From NCBI RefSeq assembly GCF_001658005.1, contig NZ_CP015986.1:1489501-1553500 (forward strand): a stretch of 64,000 nt of DNA, written 5' to 3'. The notes beneath the pieces are model-generated. The model was given only the letters and a program-made list of their open reading frames with translations. It searched no databases and was not told the DNA's origin. Below, one piece after another: positions 24,950 through 34,026 of this stretch (positions are counted from its first letter, which is position 1; the number at the start of each line of letters is the position of its first letter). Both the position numbers and the translations under genes were made by a program. This DNA is from Sphingobium sp. EP60837 (GTDB lineage Bacteria > Pseudomonadota > Alphaproteobacteria > Sphingomonadales > Sphingomonadaceae).

Positions 24950-27211
24950 ATGGCCGATAAGTCGAATGTGGAATTTTCTGAGCGCGAGGCGCTGTTTTTC
25001 CATTCGACGGGTAGGCCCGGCAAGATCGAGATCATCGCGTCGAAGCCCATGGCCACGCAGCGTGATTTGTCGCTCGCTTACTCGCCCGGCGTCGCCGTTC
25101 CGGTGCGCGCCATCGCCGAAGATCCCGCAACCGCCTATGACTATACCGCCAAAGGCAATCTGGTCGCCGTCATCTCCAACGGCACGGCGATCCTGGGTCT
25201 CGGCAATCTCGGCGCGCTCGCGTCCAAGCCGGTGATGGAAGGCAAGGCGGTGCTGTTCAAGCGCTTCGCCGACGTCGATTCCATCGATATCGAACTTAAG
25301 ACCGAGGATGTCGATAAATTCATCGACGCGGTCGAACTGATGGAGCCGACCTTCGGTGGCATCAATCTTGAAGATATCAAGGCACCCGAATGTTTCATCA
25401 TCGAACAGACGCTGAAAGAGCGGATGAACATCCCGGTCTTCCATGATGACCAGCATGGCACCGCGATCATCGCGGCGGCGGGCGTCATCAATGCGGCGAT
25501 GCTGACTGGCCGTGACCTCAAGGACATGAAGGTCGTCGTGAACGGCGCGGGCGCGGCGTCCATATCCTGCACGGAGCTGATCAAGGCGATCGGCGTGCAG
25601 AATGACAATGTCATCATGTGCGACTCCAAGGGCGTCATCTACCAGGGCCGCTCCGAGGGCATGAACCAGTGGAAGTCGGCGCATGCGGTGAAGACCGACG
25701 CACGCACGCTTGCCGAGGCGATCAAGGGTGCCGATGTGTTCCTTGGGCTGTCGGTCGCTGGCGCAGTGTCGCAGGACATGGTGAAGGAGATGGCTGGCAA
25801 GCCGATCATCTTTGCCATGGCCAATCCAGATCCCGAGATCACGCCCCCCGACGTGCTGGAGGTGCGCCCCGACGCCATCGTCGCGACCGGCCGTTCGGAC
25901 TATCCCAACCAAGTCAACAATGTGCTTGGCTTCCCCTTCATTTTCCGTGGCGCGCTCGATGTGCGGGCCACCGGGATCAATGAGGCGATGAAGGTGGCGG
26001 CCGCGCAGGCGATTGCCGAACTGGCGCGCGAGCAAGTGCCCGAGGAAGTCGCGAAAGCCTATGGCCGCTCGCACAGCTTCGGCCCGGATTATATCATCCC
26101 CGCGCCTTTCGATCCGCGCCTGATGGAAGTCGTGCCCGCCGCCGTTGCGCAGGCTGCGATGGAAACCGGCGTCGCGCAGAAGCCGATCGCCGACATGGCG
26201 GCCTACCGCCAGTCGCTTAAAGGGCGGCTAAATCCCACGACTTCCGTGCTGACCACCGCCTATGAGGTGGCCAAGGCCAATCCTAAGCGCGTCGTTTTTG
26301 CCGAAGCGGAAGAGGAAGTGGTGCTGCGCGCTGCGATCCAGTTCCGTGACCTTGGCTATGGCATCCCTGTCCTGGTTGGCCGTCACGAGGTTTATGACAA
26401 GCTGCAGGCGCTCGGTGTCCGCGATCCGCAAAGCTTCGAACTGCACAACAGCGTCAATTCGCCGCTGGTGCCGGACATGGCCGATCGCCTTTATGAACGG
26501 CTGCAGCGGCGGGGCCATCTGCGCCGCGATTGTGAGCGCATGGTCAACCGGGATCGCAATATCTTCGGTGCGTTGCTCGTCAGCATGGGTCATGCCGACG
26601 CGATGATCACGGGCGTGACGCGCCCCTTCGCCCAGACGCTGCGCGAGGTGAAGCGCGTGATGGACCCGGCGGTCGATCGCACACCGTTCGGCATCCATAT
26701 CATGGTATCGAAGGACAAGACGGTGTTCCTCGCAGATACGACCGTCAATGAACGGCCCTCCGCCCATGAACTGGCCGACATCGCCGAAGGCACTGTCGCG
26801 GTCGCGCGCCGCATGGGCCATGATCCGCGCGTCGCCTTCCTGTCCTATTCCAATTTCGGCAATCCGCCCGGCGGCCATCTGGAAAATGTTCGGGACGCCC
26901 TCAAGGTGCTCGACAGCCGGGATGTCGATTTCGAATATGAAGGCGAAATGACCGCCGACGCGGCGCTCAACCCAACGGTGATGAAGAATTATCCTTTCAG
27001 CCGCCTGTCCGGTCCCGCGAACGTGCTCGTCATGCCAGGACTCCAGTCCGCGAATATCTCGGCCAAGCTACTGCGCGAATTGGGCGGCACGACGATGATC
27101 GGGCCGATGCTGGTCGGAATGGAAAAATCGGTGCAGATCGCCACCATGGCCTCGAATGCGTCCGAGTTGCTGACGCTTGCGGTACTCGCTTCGGCAGGCG
27201 TCGCTATCTGA
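24950..27211 (+). CDS. maeB: NADP-dependent malic enzyme with C-terminal phosphotransacetylase-like domain
   Basis: 753 residues. The frame is open far upstream antisense to mutS, but the ATG at 24950 (MADKSNVEFSEREALFFHS) is the family start. Residues 1-430 are malic enzyme (DLSLAYSPGVAVPV, FHDDQHGTAIIAAAG, VNGAGAASISC as the NADP fold). Residues about 435-750 resemble phosphate acetyltransferase and probably act in allosteric control by acetyl-CoA, as in E. coli MaeB. It converts malate to pyruvate with NADPH. Monocistronic. Confidence 0.95.
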   Translation: MADKSNVEFSEREALFFHSTGRPGKIEIIASKPMATQRDLSLAYSPGVAVPVRAIAEDPATAYDYTAKGNLVAVISNGTAILGLGNLGALASKPVMEGKAVLFKRFADVDSIDIELKTEDVDKFIDAVELMEPTFGGINLEDIKAPECFIIEQTLKERMNIPVFHDDQHGTAIIAAAGVINAAMLTGRDLKDMKVVVNGAGAASISCTELIKAIGVQNDNVIMCDSKGVIYQGRSEGMNQWKSAHAVKTDARTLAEAIKGADVFLGLSVAGAVSQDMVKEMAGKPIIFAMANPDPEITPPDVLEVRPDAIVATGRSDYPNQVNNVLGFPFIFRGALDVRATGINEAMKVAAAQAIAELAREQVPEEVAKAYGRSHSFGPDYIIPAPFDPRLMEVVPAAVAQAAMETGVAQKPIADMAAYRQSLKGRLNPTTSVLTTAYEVAKANPKRVVFAEAEEEVVLRAAIQFRDLGYGIPVLVGRHEVYDKLQALGVRDPQSFELHNSVNSPLVPDMADRLYERLQRRGHLRRDCERMVNRDRNIFGALLVSMGHADAMITGVTRPFAQTLREVKRVMDPAVDRTPFGIHIMVSKDKTVFLADTTVNERPSAHELADIAEGTVAVARRMGHDPRVAFLSYSNFGNPPGGHLENVRDALKVLDSRDVDFEYEGEMTADAALNPTVMKNYPFSRLSGPANVLVMPGLQSANISAKLLRELGGTTMIGPMLVGMEKSVQIATMASNASELLTLAVLASAGVAI

Positions 27212-27228
27212 TCCGGTCAGCGGGGCGT

Positions 27229-27807
27229 TCAGCCCTGCCGCCAGAGCGCCACTTCGTCGGGCCCGTCGATGTCCAGGCCCAGGCCGGGCCGGTCGATGGT
27301 CAGGAATGGAAGGCGAAGCCGCGCGGCCTCGGCCCGGTGCGCGGCAAAGCTCCCTTCGCCGTAACGGAAACGGAATTGCGATGCGGCGGGCAGGGGCAGG
27401 GACAATGCATTGGTGCCCTTCCCCGCGCGGTCAGGCCCGCCAGCAACAGCGTCCGCAGCTACATCAAGCAACGCCGCCACATCTTCGGGTTCGATCGTCG
27501 GCAGATCCGCAGATAGCAGGAGCAATCGTCCGATCCCCTCCCGGACGGCGGTGTCCCGCGCGCTTGTCACTGCTGCATTGAGGCCACGCCCCGGATCGGC
27601 AAGCAGGCTTATGTCCGCATCCAGCCCATGACGCGAAGGCCCAAGCAGTAGCACCTGGTCCCGCCCGGCCACAGCCTGCGCGGCAGAAACCGTCTTATGC
27701 AGCATCTCGGCCACCAAAGCCTGCCGCTCGCTATCGCCCAGCGCCGGGGAGAGCCGTGTCTTGCACGCCTCTGGAGCCTTGATCGGGATGACGATCCAGC
27801 AGCGCAC
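27229..27807 (-). CDS. cofC: 2-phospho-L-lactate (or PEP/3-phosphoglycerate) guanylyltransferase of F420 synthesis
   Basis: 192 residues. The start WIVIPIKAPEACKTRLSPAL is the CofC/FbiD signature, with the nucleotide-binding K-x-RL motif. LLLSADLPTIEPEDV is the metal-binding DxP segment, and GKGTNALSLP follows. CofC makes the GDP-activated three-carbon acid that CofD joins to FO; different lineages use 2-phospholactate, PEP or 3-phosphoglycerate, and the choice cannot be read here. It is the last gene of cofE-cofD-cofC, 3 bases after cofD. Confidence 0.88.
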   Translation of the reverse strand: MRCWIVIPIKAPEACKTRLSPALGDSERQALVAEMLHKTVSAAQAVAGRDQVLLLGPSRHGLDADISLLADPGRGLNAAVTSARDTAVREGIGRLLLLSADLPTIEPEDVAALLDVAADAVAGGPDRAGKGTNALSLPLPAASQFRFRYGEGSFAAHRAEAARLRLPFLTIDRPGLGLDIDGPDEVALWRQG

Positions 27808-27810
27808 GGC

Positions 27811-28743
27811 TCAACCTGCGATCCGGTCCGCCAGTGCCAGAGCGGCGCGCGCGACTCTCTCCCGATCCTCCAGCGTCTTCATCAGCGTGTCAGTGACGTC
27901 ATGCGGGATCAAAAGGTCAGCCGCATCGTCCCGTCCGTCGATCAGCAGCCCGTCGATCACACCCGCATAATGCGCAGCAATGCTCTGGTTGGTGACGGCC
28001 AGCCCCAACTCGCCCATCAGCTTGGCGGTTGGCCCCTTCACTGCCTGCCCGCCAACGATCGGGGAGACGGCCACGACCGGAGCCTTTGCCGCCGCCAGCG
28101 CCTCGCGGATGCCCGGCACCGCCAGCACCGGATCGACGCTCAGCCAGGGATTGGACGGCGCGATCAGGATGGCCCGTGTCTCCGGATCGCTGATCGCCTC
28201 GATCACGCCGGGCGCTGGGACCGCACGCGCGGCGCCTTCAAATCGGATCGCCTGTACGGCAGGAGCGCAGCGCCGTTGGACGAAATAACGCTGGAAGGGC
28301 AGATCGCCTTCGTCAGTTGTTAGGTGGGTGGCGACCGGGTCATCGCTCATTGGCAACATGGTCAAGCCTAGCCCCCATGCCGCAGCGAAGCGGGCCGTTG
28401 TCGCACTCAACGTCTCCCCGTTCGCCAGCAGGTGTGAACGCAGCACATGCAGCGCCAGATCGCCGTCGCCCAGCAGGAACCAATTCTCGCCGCCCAGCGA
28501 CTTCAGCACATCCATGAAGCTCCAGCTTTCGCCTTCACGGCCCCATCCCTGCGCCGCATTGGCCTTGCCAGCGAGCGTGTAAAGCAGGGTGTCAATGTCC
28601 GGCGAAACCGCCAGCCCCATATGGCGGAAATCGTCGCCTGTATTGACGATTGCCGTGATGTCCTTCGGCCGGCATACCCGCATCAGCCCCAAAACGAGCT
28701 TGGCTCCGCCCACCCCTCCGGTCAGCACGACGATGCGGCTCAT
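27811..28743 (-). CDS. cofD: 2-phospho-L-lactate transferase (FO transferase) of F420 synthesis
   Basis: 310 residues. It opens with VVLTGGVGGAKLVLGLMRV, the CofD Gly-rich substrate site. NTGDDFRHMGLAVSPDIDTLLYTLAG and LIAPSNPWLSVDPVLAVPGI follow, all hallmark segments. It transfers the phospho-acid from the GDP-activated donor to 7,8-didemethyl-8-hydroxy-5-deazariboflavin (FO). Full length for the family. The ATG overlaps the cofE stop by four bases. Confidence 0.92.
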   Translation of the reverse strand: MSRIVVLTGGVGGAKLVLGLMRVCRPKDITAIVNTGDDFRHMGLAVSPDIDTLLYTLAGKANAAQGWGREGESWSFMDVLKSLGGENWFLLGDGDLALHVLRSHLLANGETLSATTARFAAAWGLGLTMLPMSDDPVATHLTTDEGDLPFQRYFVQRRCAPAVQAIRFEGAARAVPAPGVIEAISDPETRAILIAPSNPWLSVDPVLAVPGIREALAAAKAPVVAVSPIVGGQAVKGPTAKLMGELGLAVTNQSIAAHYAGVIDGLLIDGRDDAADLLIPHDVTDTLMKTLEDRERVARAALALADRIAG

Positions 28744-29498
28744 CGGAAAAGATCCTCCTGCAGCGGGCGAACCAGCGCGGCGGCAGGCGCATCGCCATCG
28801 GGCAGCGGCAAGCCGCGGATCAGCACCGCCGGTATGCCTTCCGCACCCTCGCCAGTGGCCAGCGCCGCTGCCGTCGCGATCTGGTCTGCAAGTGCGATCT
28901 GCGTCACCTCCAGCCGGCGGCCGTCTCTGTCTTGCTCGCCTCGGCGATCAACCAACGCGGGCAGTCCCGCTGCGCCGATCGCAACGCCGACCACACCATG
29001 CCGCCATGGCCGCCCGAAACTGTCGGATATGACCACCGCTGGCGCGATCCCGCTTTCACCGGCAAGCGCACGGCTTAGCCCTGCCGCCGACCGATCAGGA
29101 TCGATGGGCAGCAGCAGCGCCCGCTCCGATCCGCCGGGTCCGATGTTGGACCGATCAATGCCGCTGTTGGCCATAACATGCCCCAGCCGGTGGCGGGTGA
29201 TCAGCACATGGGGCACGGCGCGCACGACCGCGCTGCTTTCGCGCAGCACCAGTTCGACCAGCCGAGCATCCTTGCGCGTCGTCTCTGCCAGCGCCAGCGC
29301 CTCGGGGCTGGGCTCCACCTCGTCCAGATCGACCATGCGGCCTTCCGCCTTGGACAGAATCTTCTGGGTCACGACCAGCACGTCATTTGCCTGCACCGGC
29401 CATAGTCCGGGAGCCTCCAGCCCCTCTCGCAGCAGCGTCGCCAGGTCGTCACCGGCGTTGATTTCCGGCATGCCGGTCAGCGGATGAATCGCAATCAT
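28740..29498 (-). CDS. cofE: Coenzyme F420:L-glutamate ligase
   Basis: 252 residues. DVLVVTQKILSKAEGR, VLRESSAVVRAVPHVLITRHRLG, ANSGIDRSNIG and ISDSFGRPWRHGVVGVAIG are CofE signatures (GTP and metal site). It adds glutamate residues to F420-0. There is no C-terminal FMN domain, unlike mycobacterial FbiB. It is the first gene of the operon and diverges from a flavin reductase across 162 bases. Actinobacteria are the classic F420 users; the set is known but patchy in Proteobacteria. Confidence 0.92.
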   Translation of the reverse strand: MIAIHPLTGMPEINAGDDLATLLREGLEAPGLWPVQANDVLVVTQKILSKAEGRMVDLDEVEPSPEALALAETTRKDARLVELVLRESSAVVRAVPHVLITRHRLGHVMANSGIDRSNIGPGGSERALLLPIDPDRSAAGLSRALAGESGIAPAVVISDSFGRPWRHGVVGVAIGAAGLPALVDRRGEQDRDGRRLEVTQIALADQIATAAALATGEGAEGIPAVLIRGLPLPDGDAPAAALVRPLQEDLFR

Positions 29499-29660
29499 AG
29501 CGCGCTGTAACGCGCCCGCGCGCTGGTGGGTAGCCGCTCCATGGCGCGAATCGGCGGCGCCTGCCGATCGACAGCGTGGTTTTCCTTGCCAGCCTTATAG
29601 CAAGGCGCGAACAATCCAGGCTGAACGCCCTCTCAATCCCGACTCTCGGAAAGACCAGCC

Positions 29661-30155
29661 ATGACCGACGCCGTAGAATTTGACAGCACTACCTTCCGGC
29701 GCGTGCTGGGCCATTATCCGACAGGCGTTTGCGTCGTGACCGCGGTGGATCAGGATGGTCCCACCGGCATGGTGGTTGGCTCCTTCACTTCCGTTTCCCT
29801 CGACCCGCCGCTGGTGGCCTTCTTTCCGGCGAAATCCTCCAGCAGTTGGCCGCGGATCGAACAGGCAGGACGCTTTTGCGTGAATGTGCTGGCGAGCGAC
29901 CAGCAACTGCTCTGCCGCCAGTTCTCGGCCAAGGGCGCCGACAAGTTCGCGGGTGTGGCGCATCGCGTGTCTTTCCTGGGCTCGCCAATCTTGGACGGCG
30001 TCGTCGCGTGGATCGACTGCACGCTGGAGGCGGTGCATGAGGCAGGCGACCATTATATCGTCCTCGGCAGGGTCAAGGCGCTGGAAGTCGATCGGCCGGA
30101 CAAGCCGCTGCTTTTCTTCCAAGGAGCCTATGGCGAATTCGCGCATCTCCCCTGA
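29661..30155 (+). CDS. Flavin reductase-like FMN-binding protein
   Basis: 164 residues of the flavin reductase-like split-barrel family (HpaC/NtaB-like). It starts FRRVLGHYPTGVCVVTAV, with GMVVGSFTSVSLDPPLVAF and FCVNVLASDQQLLCRQFS, the FMN-binding segments. Such proteins reduce FMN with NAD(P)H for partner monooxygenases or use the flavin directly. It lies head-to-head with cofE; a role next to deazaflavin synthesis is possible but only contextual. I saw no partner monooxygenase nearby. Confidence 0.82.
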   Translation: MTDAVEFDSTTFRRVLGHYPTGVCVVTAVDQDGPTGMVVGSFTSVSLDPPLVAFFPAKSSSSWPRIEQAGRFCVNVLASDQQLLCRQFSAKGADKFAGVAHRVSFLGSPILDGVVAWIDCTLEAVHEAGDHYIVLGRVKALEVDRPDKPLLFFQGAYGEFAHLP

Positions 30156-30209
30156 CATGGGCGGCTGCGTTACCGCTCCTTAACACGGGTTGGTTAAGGC
30201 GGTCGGATC

Positions 30210-31193
30210 ATGACCGACTTGCTGATCACCATTGACACGGAGTTGTCGGCCCTACTGCACGAGCGCGGCGTCGGCTTGGACGACAATGTCCGCTCTTCGA
30301 TATGGGGTGTATGCGCGCAGGGCCGCGCCTATGGTATCGGTTGGCAGATGGACGAGCTGGAACGGCATGGCCTTAGAGGAGTGTTCTTTCTCGACCCCAT
30401 GCCCGCGCTTGTCCATGGAACCGAATTTCTAAAGCCTATCGTCGCCGCGATCGCTAGGCGCGGACATGAGGTGCAGCTTCATATCCATAGCGAATGGCTG
30501 CGTTGGGCCTCTGGGTCTCCTCTTGGAGGGCGGCAGGGCCGCAATATCGGCGATTTCGCCCTGGATGATCAGGTGACGTTGCTGACGTTGGGGCAACGCT
30601 TGCTGGAACAGGGAGGCGCGCCCGCCGTCACGGCCTTCCGCGCGGGCAATTTTGGCGCCAATGATGATACGCTGCGGGCGCTGGCGCGGGTCGGCATCAA
30701 TTGGGACAGCAGCGTCAATCCCGCTTATCGCCGCTATGGCTGCCGCATCAGCGGCGCGGGCGACCAGATCGGCCCTTCGCACAGGTTCGCCGTCTCCGAA
30801 CTGCCTGTGTCGGGCATTATCGATCGTCCGGGCGGCTTTCGTCCCGCTCAGATCTGCGCCATGTCGGCTGGAGAGATGCGCATGGGGCTGCGTCACGCCG
30901 TACAGGAGCGCCATCCGGCCTTCGTCGTCGTCACGCACAGCTTCGAAATGCTCTCGCGCGACCGGCAGCGTCCCAATCATGCGGTGATGCGCCGTTTCAC
31001 CGCCCTATGCCGGCAGGCCGCGGAGATCGCGAACTTGCGCGTCTGTGGCTTTCGCGACCTTCCCCCCAGCCTTGCCGATGAGAAGAAGCCGCTCCAGACC
31101 CGCGTGCCGCCCAACCGCCTGCGCACCGCCGGCCGCATGGCGCAACAGCTATGGGCAAGCTGGTGTTATGAAAGGCGGCTGATCCCGGCCTGA
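30210..31193 (+). CDS. Polysaccharide deacetylase-like (NodB homology) protein
   Basis: 327 residues. The N terminus LLITIDTELSALL supplies a TxDxE metal/active-site motif, GHEVQLHIHSEWLRW corresponds to the HxxxH metal motif, and TAFRAGNFGAND resembles motif 3 (RxGxF). VVVTHSFEML near the C terminus is the last His motif. There is no signal peptide, so it probably acts in the cytoplasm on a carbohydrate or a related substrate. It starts 54 bases after the flavin reductase; substrate unknown. Confidence 0.7.
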   Translation: MTDLLITIDTELSALLHERGVGLDDNVRSSIWGVCAQGRAYGIGWQMDELERHGLRGVFFLDPMPALVHGTEFLKPIVAAIARRGHEVQLHIHSEWLRWASGSPLGGRQGRNIGDFALDDQVTLLTLGQRLLEQGGAPAVTAFRAGNFGANDDTLRALARVGINWDSSVNPAYRRYGCRISGAGDQIGPSHRFAVSELPVSGIIDRPGGFRPAQICAMSAGEMRMGLRHAVQERHPAFVVVTHSFEMLSRDRQRPNHAVMRRFTALCRQAAEIANLRVCGFRDLPPSLADEKKPLQTRVPPNRLRTAGRMAQQLWASWCYERRLIPA

Positions 31194-31234
31194 CGCCGGC
31201 AGCAGCGGCCGAAGCCGGATCGACGATGGAAAGG

Positions 31235-31326
31235 TGGCGGAGACGGAGGGATTCGAACCCTCGGTACCGTATTCACAGTACGACGGTTTAGCAAACCGTT
31301 GGTTTCAGCCACTCACCCACGTCTCC
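31235..31326 (-). tRNA. tRNA-Ser (anticodon GCU)
   Basis: On the minus strand the acceptor stem GGAGACG pairs with CGTCTCC, then G discriminator and encoded CCA (31235-31237). The anticodon arm AACGGTTTGCTAAACCGT gives GCU. A long variable arm and the T-loop GTTCGAATC identify a class II tRNA-Ser of 92 bases with CCA, reading AGC/AGU. Confidence 0.97.
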
Positions 31327-31558
31327 AAACATGGCCTGAACGCCCGCTTGCGGCGGGACAGCGGCTAGGCGAGAAGCGCTATAACGGCGGCTTTCGCGCA
31401 AGGCAACGGGTCTATGCCACGAAATTCTCGCAATTCTGCCTATCGGATTCGTTCCAGCCCGGAATCGACTCGGATCGCCGTTCGTTCATTGTCGTTTCAG
31501 CTTGCTATCCGATAATCTAACAGATGGTTGAAGAGCGGGAATTCGGGGAGTTGCGGGC

Positions 31559-32356
31559 ATGATCGGGATGGTAAAGCGGATTACGGCCCGCGTCGCGCGT
31601 GGCGGCACATGGGTCTTGGCGACTGCTGGCATGGCGGTGACGCCGCTCGCTGCGCAGGCGCAGGTGCGCACCGTCGATCCCAACACCGCGATTGATGCAG
31701 ACCTCGCCCCTGTTCCGCCATCGAACGGCGCGCCTACCGACCCGGGCGTCGATAGCAGCGTGCCGCCTTCAAGCGCGGCCACGCAGGATTCGGTCCCTCC
31801 TGCTACGGGCAGCAGCACTGCGACGGGCGCGCCCGTCACAGCTAACTCGCCGCCCGCCGCCCTCACTCCAGCTGAGTCCTACCAGGAAGATGATCTGATC
31901 GGCGCGGCCGAGGGCGTGTTCGGCAAGGGCGCCGAGGGGCTTGCCGGCATGATCGAAAAGATCCTGAAGGATCAGGGGCGTCCCAACGCCTATATCGCCG
32001 GGCGCGAAGCCTCGGGCGCGTTCGTTGTTGGCCTGCGCTACGGATCGGGCACTCTCAACCATAAGGTCGAAGGGCGGCGACAGGTCTATTGGACTGGCCC
32101 ATCCATCGGTTTTGATGTGGGCGGCAATGCCGCCAACACCTTCGTCCTCGTATATAATCTCTACGACACGCAGGACCTTTACCATCGCTTCCCAGCGGCC
32201 GAAGGCACGGCTTATCTGGTGGGTGGGTTCACCGCCAGCTATCTGCGCTGGGGCAGCGTCGTGCTAATTCCGATCCGGCTGGGTGTCGGTTATCGGCTGG
32301 GCGTCAACGCCGGTTACATGAAGTTCACGGAAAAGCGGAACTGGCTGCCCTTCTGA
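31559..32356 (+). CDS. EipA-like envelope protein (DUF1134)
   Basis: 265 residues. The N-terminal signal region ends near LAAQAQ (about residue 35) and is followed by a Pro/Ser/Thr/Ala-rich linker (about 40-110). The C-terminal DUF1134 domain (about 125-260) has SGAFVVGLRYGSGTL, YWTGPSIGFDVGGNAANTFVLVYNL and FTASYLRWGSVVLIPIRLGVGYRLG. In Brucella and Caulobacter a DUF1134 protein (EipA) supports cell-envelope integrity; the molecular role is unclear. GGGGAG precedes the ATG by eight bases. Confidence 0.82.
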   Translation: MIGMVKRITARVARGGTWVLATAGMAVTPLAAQAQVRTVDPNTAIDADLAPVPPSNGAPTDPGVDSSVPPSSAATQDSVPPATGSSTATGAPVTANSPPAALTPAESYQEDDLIGAAEGVFGKGAEGLAGMIEKILKDQGRPNAYIAGREASGAFVVGLRYGSGTLNHKVEGRRQVYWTGPSIGFDVGGNAANTFVLVYNLYDTQDLYHRFPAAEGTAYLVGGFTASYLRWGSVVLIPIRLGVGYRLGVNAGYMKFTEKRNWLPF

Positions 32357-32363
32357 TGCCGGT

Positions 32364-33443
32364 TCAGAGCGGGAAGCTGAGTTGCTGTCCCGCCTCTGCG
32401 CCCTCCTCCTGGTCGAGATTGTGCACGCCGAGGCCCAGCAGCCGTGCTCCCATGCGGAGCGGCAACTGAGCGACCAGCAAGGCGCGCCCGGTCTCGGCCA
32501 GCAGTTCCGCCGAGCGAACCGGCGCGCCCATGCTTTTTGACCGGGTGATGATCCGAAAATCCGCAAATTTGATCTTCAGTACCACAGTCCTGCCATAGGC
32601 GCCGCTTTTCTCGATCCTGCTCCACAGACTCTTCGCAATCCGATCGATTTCGGCGACCAGCGCCTCCTCCGTCAGGAGATCGTCGACAAAAGTGTCCTCG
32701 ACGCTGACCGACTTTCTTTCCTGCCGTTCATGCACCGGCCGGTCGTCTTCACCCCGCGCAGCCCGGTAATAAAAGGGTGCGGCGCTGCCGAAATGCTGCT
32801 GCAGGAAGGGAAGGTCTCGCGCTCGCAGGTCCGCCCCGGTTTCTATGCCCAGGACATGCATCCGCTGCGCCGTCACAGGTCCCACGCCATGGATGCGCCG
32901 CACCGGCATCTTCGCCATGAAGTCTGCACCTTCGCCGGGCCGGACGACGCAAATGCCGTCCGGCTTGTTCTGGTCCGAAGCGAGCTTGGCGATCAGCTTG
33001 TTGTAGGAGACGCCTGCAGAAGCGGTGAGGCCGGTCTCCTCTCGGATCATCCGCCTGATCTCTTCGGCGATCATCGTTGCGGATGACATGCCCAGCTTGT
33101 CCGTCGTCACGTCGAGATACGCCTCGTCCAGCGACAGGGGCTGGATGATGTCGGTAAAGCGGGCGAAAATCTCCCGCACCTGCGCCGAGACCGCGCGATA
33201 TGCCTCGAAACGAGGCTTCACGAACAGCAGGTCGGGGCAAAGCCGCCGCGCCCGCGCGCCCGGCATGGCCGACTTTACGCCAAAGACGCGCGCTTCGTAG
33301 CTCGCCGTGGCGACCACGCCGCGGGGCCCGCCGCCGCCAACCGCGATCGGTTTTCCCCGCAGTTCGGGGGCGTCGCGCTGTTCGACCGACGCATAAAAGG
33401 CATCCATGTCGATATGGATGATCTTGCGCGGCGGGCTCTCCAT
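32364..33443 (-). CDS. dinB: DNA polymerase IV (Y-family)
   Basis: 359 residues. IIHIDMDAFYASVEQRD holds the first catalytic Asp and steric-gate region. LSLDEAYLDVT carries the second acidic pair, and GVSYNKLIAKLASDQNKPDG and the little finger domain follow. The C terminus QQLSFPL fits a beta-clamp-binding motif. It bypasses lesions at replication forks and is often SOS-controlled; I did not find a clear LexA box in the short upstream gap. Confidence 0.95.
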   Translation of the reverse strand: MESPPRKIIHIDMDAFYASVEQRDAPELRGKPIAVGGGGPRGVVATASYEARVFGVKSAMPGARARRLCPDLLFVKPRFEAYRAVSAQVREIFARFTDIIQPLSLDEAYLDVTTDKLGMSSATMIAEEIRRMIREETGLTASAGVSYNKLIAKLASDQNKPDGICVVRPGEGADFMAKMPVRRIHGVGPVTAQRMHVLGIETGADLRARDLPFLQQHFGSAAPFYYRAARGEDDRPVHERQERKSVSVEDTFVDDLLTEEALVAEIDRIAKSLWSRIEKSGAYGRTVVLKIKFADFRIITRSKSMGAPVRSAELLAETGRALLVAQLPLRMGARLLGLGVHNLDQEEGAEAGQQLSFPL

Positions 33444-33495
33444 AGCGCGGCTTTATGCCACAGCAGGAACGAAAGGGAAACGCGAAGCCTTCAGC

Positions 33496-34026
33496 TCAGG
33501 GCTTCTTGTCCTTGAGCGACAGCAGGGCGGCAAAGGGGCTCGCCTGCTCCTCGCTTAGCACACCTGCTTCGCGAAGATAGGTGTCGGCATCGAGCGAGCG
33601 CGGATAGGGCGTCATCGCCAAAACCACTGTTTCGGCTACCGCTTCACCCATGTCGATCATCTGGCCATCAAAGCCGATGACATCGCAATCTTCCGAATCG
33701 ATCTCCAATTCTTCCCCTTCCGCCGCCTCGCCGCTCTCGGCTACGAAGCGCAGCAGGAAATCAGTATCGATCTTCTCCGGCACCGCGACGCCCGTAGCGA
33801 CGCATGGCTGGGCCAGCTCAGCCCGCACCCGCCCGCGCGCCACGATCGCGCCATTTTCCTCGCTCATCGCATAGTCGGCTTCCAACCGGTCGAGCGCCAA
33901 CAGGTTGAAGCGCCGCGCCAATGCCTCGCGTTCACTGGCGTCGGCGGCAATGGTGACGCCTTGCGCGTGCCGGGCGATTTGATCGATGCGGACGGGCCGC
34001 GAAAATTCAGGTGCCGGGCTGCTCAT
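33496..34026 (-). CDS. DUF177 / YceD-family protein
   Basis: 176 residues from the ATG at 34024-34026 (MSSPAPEFSRPVRIDQI); 23 further upstream codons are open but lie inside the neighbouring gene. YceD/DUF177 members are linked to 23S rRNA processing and ribosome or plastid development. The family usually carries two CxxC motifs; here only an isolated QPCVAT and DCDVIG remain, so any zinc site seems lost. The acidic segment EEGEELEIDSEDCD matches family members. It overlaps the CBP3-like gene by four bases. Confidence 0.75.
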   Translation of the reverse strand: MSSPAPEFSRPVRIDQIARHAQGVTIAADASEREALARRFNLLALDRLEADYAMSEENGAIVARGRVRAELAQPCVATGVAVPEKIDTDFLLRFVAESGEAAEGEELEIDSEDCDVIGFDGQMIDMGEAVAETVVLAMTPYPRSLDADTYLREAGVLSEEQASPFAALLSLKDKKP

